A stretch of DNA of 7,289 nt from Candidatus Symbiobacter sp. (lineage in GTDB: Bacteria > Pseudomonadota > Alphaproteobacteria > Elsterales > Elsteraceae), in contig JASGCR010000103.1 in NCBI GenBank assembly GCA_030054015.1, forward strand, positions 1-7,289, read 5' to 3'. The position numbers were made by a program, and so were the translations under genes. Each line of letters opens with the position of its first letter. Positions within the stretch are counted from its first letter, which is position 1. Below the pieces are notes generated by a model that worked only from the letters and a program-made list of their open reading frames with translations, was not told the DNA's origin and made no database searches. This document shows positions 6,851 through 7,289 of this stretch, piece after piece.

Positions 6851-7033
6851 ATGGTTCAAAGTTCGGGCATAAGTACCAGTGCGATTGCCGCAAATTTGCA
6901 GGGGTTAAAAGTTGTCAACCCGGTGCAACAGGCCAAGGATGAATTAAAATCCCTATTAATGAGCAAACAAAGCACATCAACCTTGCAACGGGCGCACTTG
7001 CATAAATCGTTGTTACAAGACAAAACGGTCTAG
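6851..7033 (+). CDS. Hypothetical small protein, 60 residues
   Basis: I do not recognise this protein. It begins MVQSSGISTSAIAANLQGL, a Ser/Ala-rich segment likely to be helical, and continues into a charged, Lys/Leu/Gln-rich part (AKDELKSLLMSK, then TLQRAHLHKSLLQDKTV). There is no hydrophobic span long enough for a membrane helix, no signal peptide and no Cys. The case for it being real is the strong GGAGGG at 6841-6846 and its free-standing position with no gene overlapping on the other strand. The frame is open upstream to a TTG at 6752, giving 93 codons, but that part looks like leader. It is transcribed divergently from the dehydrogenase gene and ends 24 bp before the A-rich repeat tract. 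No convincing promoter was found. Confidence 0.55.
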   Translation: MVQSSGISTSAIAANLQGLKVVNPVQQAKDELKSLLMSKQSTSTLQRAHLHKSLLQDKTV

Positions 7034-7056
7034 TTTTTTGACCCGATGTGTAAAAT

Positions 7057-7166
7057 TAAAGAGCGTCAAAGGAAGGGCGTAAAAAAAAGAGCGTCAAATA
7101 AAGAGCTGCGAAAAAAAGGGGAGCGAAAAAAAGCGGCAAAAAAGGAGCGGAAAAAAAAGGGGGCGT
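7057..7166 (+). repeat. A/G-rich array of degenerate 11-17 bp units (flank of repeat copy 3)
   Basis: About seven or eight degenerate units follow one another, each an A-run of 3-8 bases joined to a G-rich piece such as GAGCGTC, GGGCGT, GAGCTGCG, GGGAGCG, GCGGC or GGAGCGG. The array ends in GGGGGCGTC directly before ATTACCC (7168). The plus strand is almost wholly A and G with scattered C and T. The same unit type flanks the copies at 1-68 (two units, reversed) and 2750-2825 (two left, one right). The minus-strand reading frame across it gives a Phe/Ser/Arg-rich peptide that I regard as an artefact. Confidence 0.75.
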
Positions 7167-7203
7167 CATTACCCGCCGAAATATCCGTGCAACGGATATT
7201 TCG
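7167..7203. repeat. Repeat copy 3, first palindrome
   Basis: CATTACCCGC (7167-7176) precedes a perfect 12-bp inverted repeat, CGAAATATCCGT (7177-7188) and ACGGATATTTCG (7192-7203), with a 3-nt loop GCA. The arms match the palindrome at 1-29, but the loop and innermost pair differ there (G-TTC-C). ATTACCC at 7168-7174 can also pair with GGGTAAT at 7208-7214, enclosing this hairpin. Confidence 0.85.
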
Positions 7204-7261
7204 AGTCGGGTAATCCCCCAGGCGTTTTGGGAACAATACGCCTGGGGGATTACCCGACTCG
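7202..7261. repeat. Repeat copy 3, second palindrome (24-bp perfect arms)
   Basis: Positions 7202-7225 and 7238-7261 are perfect reverse complements over 24 bp with a 12-nt loop. The outer part of the arms is CGAGTCGGGTAAT and ATTACCCGACTCG, the boundary motif of this family in inverted order; the inner part is CCCCCAGGCGT and ACGCCTGGGGG. It shares two bases (7202-7203) with the preceding palindrome and abuts the next. This is the longest inverted repeat in the window. No T-run follows. Confidence 0.9.
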
Positions 7262-7289
7262 GACTGCAAGCGGATTCCCGCTTGCAGTC
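7262..7289. repeat. Repeat copy 3, third palindrome (at window edge)
   Basis: GACTGCAAGCGG (7262-7273) and CCGCTTGCAGTC (7278-7289) form a perfect 12-bp inverted repeat with a 4-nt loop ATTC, ending exactly at the window edge. It follows ATTACCCGACTCG with no gap. CCGCTTGC is shared with the core of repeat copy 2 (2789-2796). Confidence 0.85.

Noticed and set aside
7066..7269. Minus-strand frame of 67 codons with a Phe/Ser/Arg-rich sequence.
   Set aside because: It is a translation of the A/G-rich array and palindromes; the repetitive FFRS-type peptide follows directly from the DNA repeat.
7167..7289. Palindrome array considered as CRISPR repeats or integron attC sites.
   Set aside because: There are no equal-length direct repeats separated by unique spacers, no GTTRRRY/RYYYAAC attC core sites, and no cas or integrase gene in the window.

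Overview
The window (7,289 bp, moderate GC by eye) looks like chromosomal DNA of an alphaproteobacterium. The evidence is the style of GyrB, which lacks the large C-terminal insert of the gammaproteobacterial enzyme and has an alpha-like NRAFQAILPLRGK segment, together with a dimethylglycine-dehydrogenase-type FAD/GcvT fusion protein. I cannot name the genus. No rRNA, tRNA, CRISPR array, transposase or phage gene was seen.

Layout, left to right. 1-68 is the right half of a palindromic repeat. 69-170 is the gyrB leader with a candidate extended -10 promoter. 171-2702 (+) is gyrB, complete. 2703-2828 is a convergent intergenic region holding a second repeat copy that has the form of a bidirectional terminator. 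2829-3318 (-) is a toxin-first HigB/HigA pair overlapping by 11 bp; the antitoxin ends where its DNA-binding domain should begin, right beside the repeat. 3490-4026 (-) is a YqhA/UPF0114 inner-membrane protein. 4125-6590 (-) is a large dimethylglycine/sarcosine dehydrogenase-like flavoprotein. 6591-6850 is a divergent intergenic region with a perfect 7-bp inverted repeat close to the flavoprotein start. 6851-7033 (+) is an unrecognised 60-residue ORF with a strong Shine-Dalgarno sequence. 7057-7289 is an elaborate third repeat copy: an A/G-rich array of degenerate units, then three palindromes laid end to end up to the window edge.

The genes do not form one pathway. GyrB is housekeeping. The flavoprotein would oxidatively demethylate a methylated glycine, feeding one-carbon units to tetrahydrofolate and electrons probably to ETF. 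YqhA may share its transcript but has no established functional link. The HigBA pair looks partly decayed (truncated antitoxin, and a usually conserved Arg replaced by Ile in the toxin).

The most unusual feature is the repeat family. All three copies share ATTACCC/GGGTAAT boundaries and flanking A-rich GAGCGTC-type units, while the hairpin between the boundaries differs or is exchanged. One inner hairpin (AAATATCCGT/ACGGATATTT) recurs about 7 kb apart with a different loop. This suggests a modular palindromic element with swappable cores.
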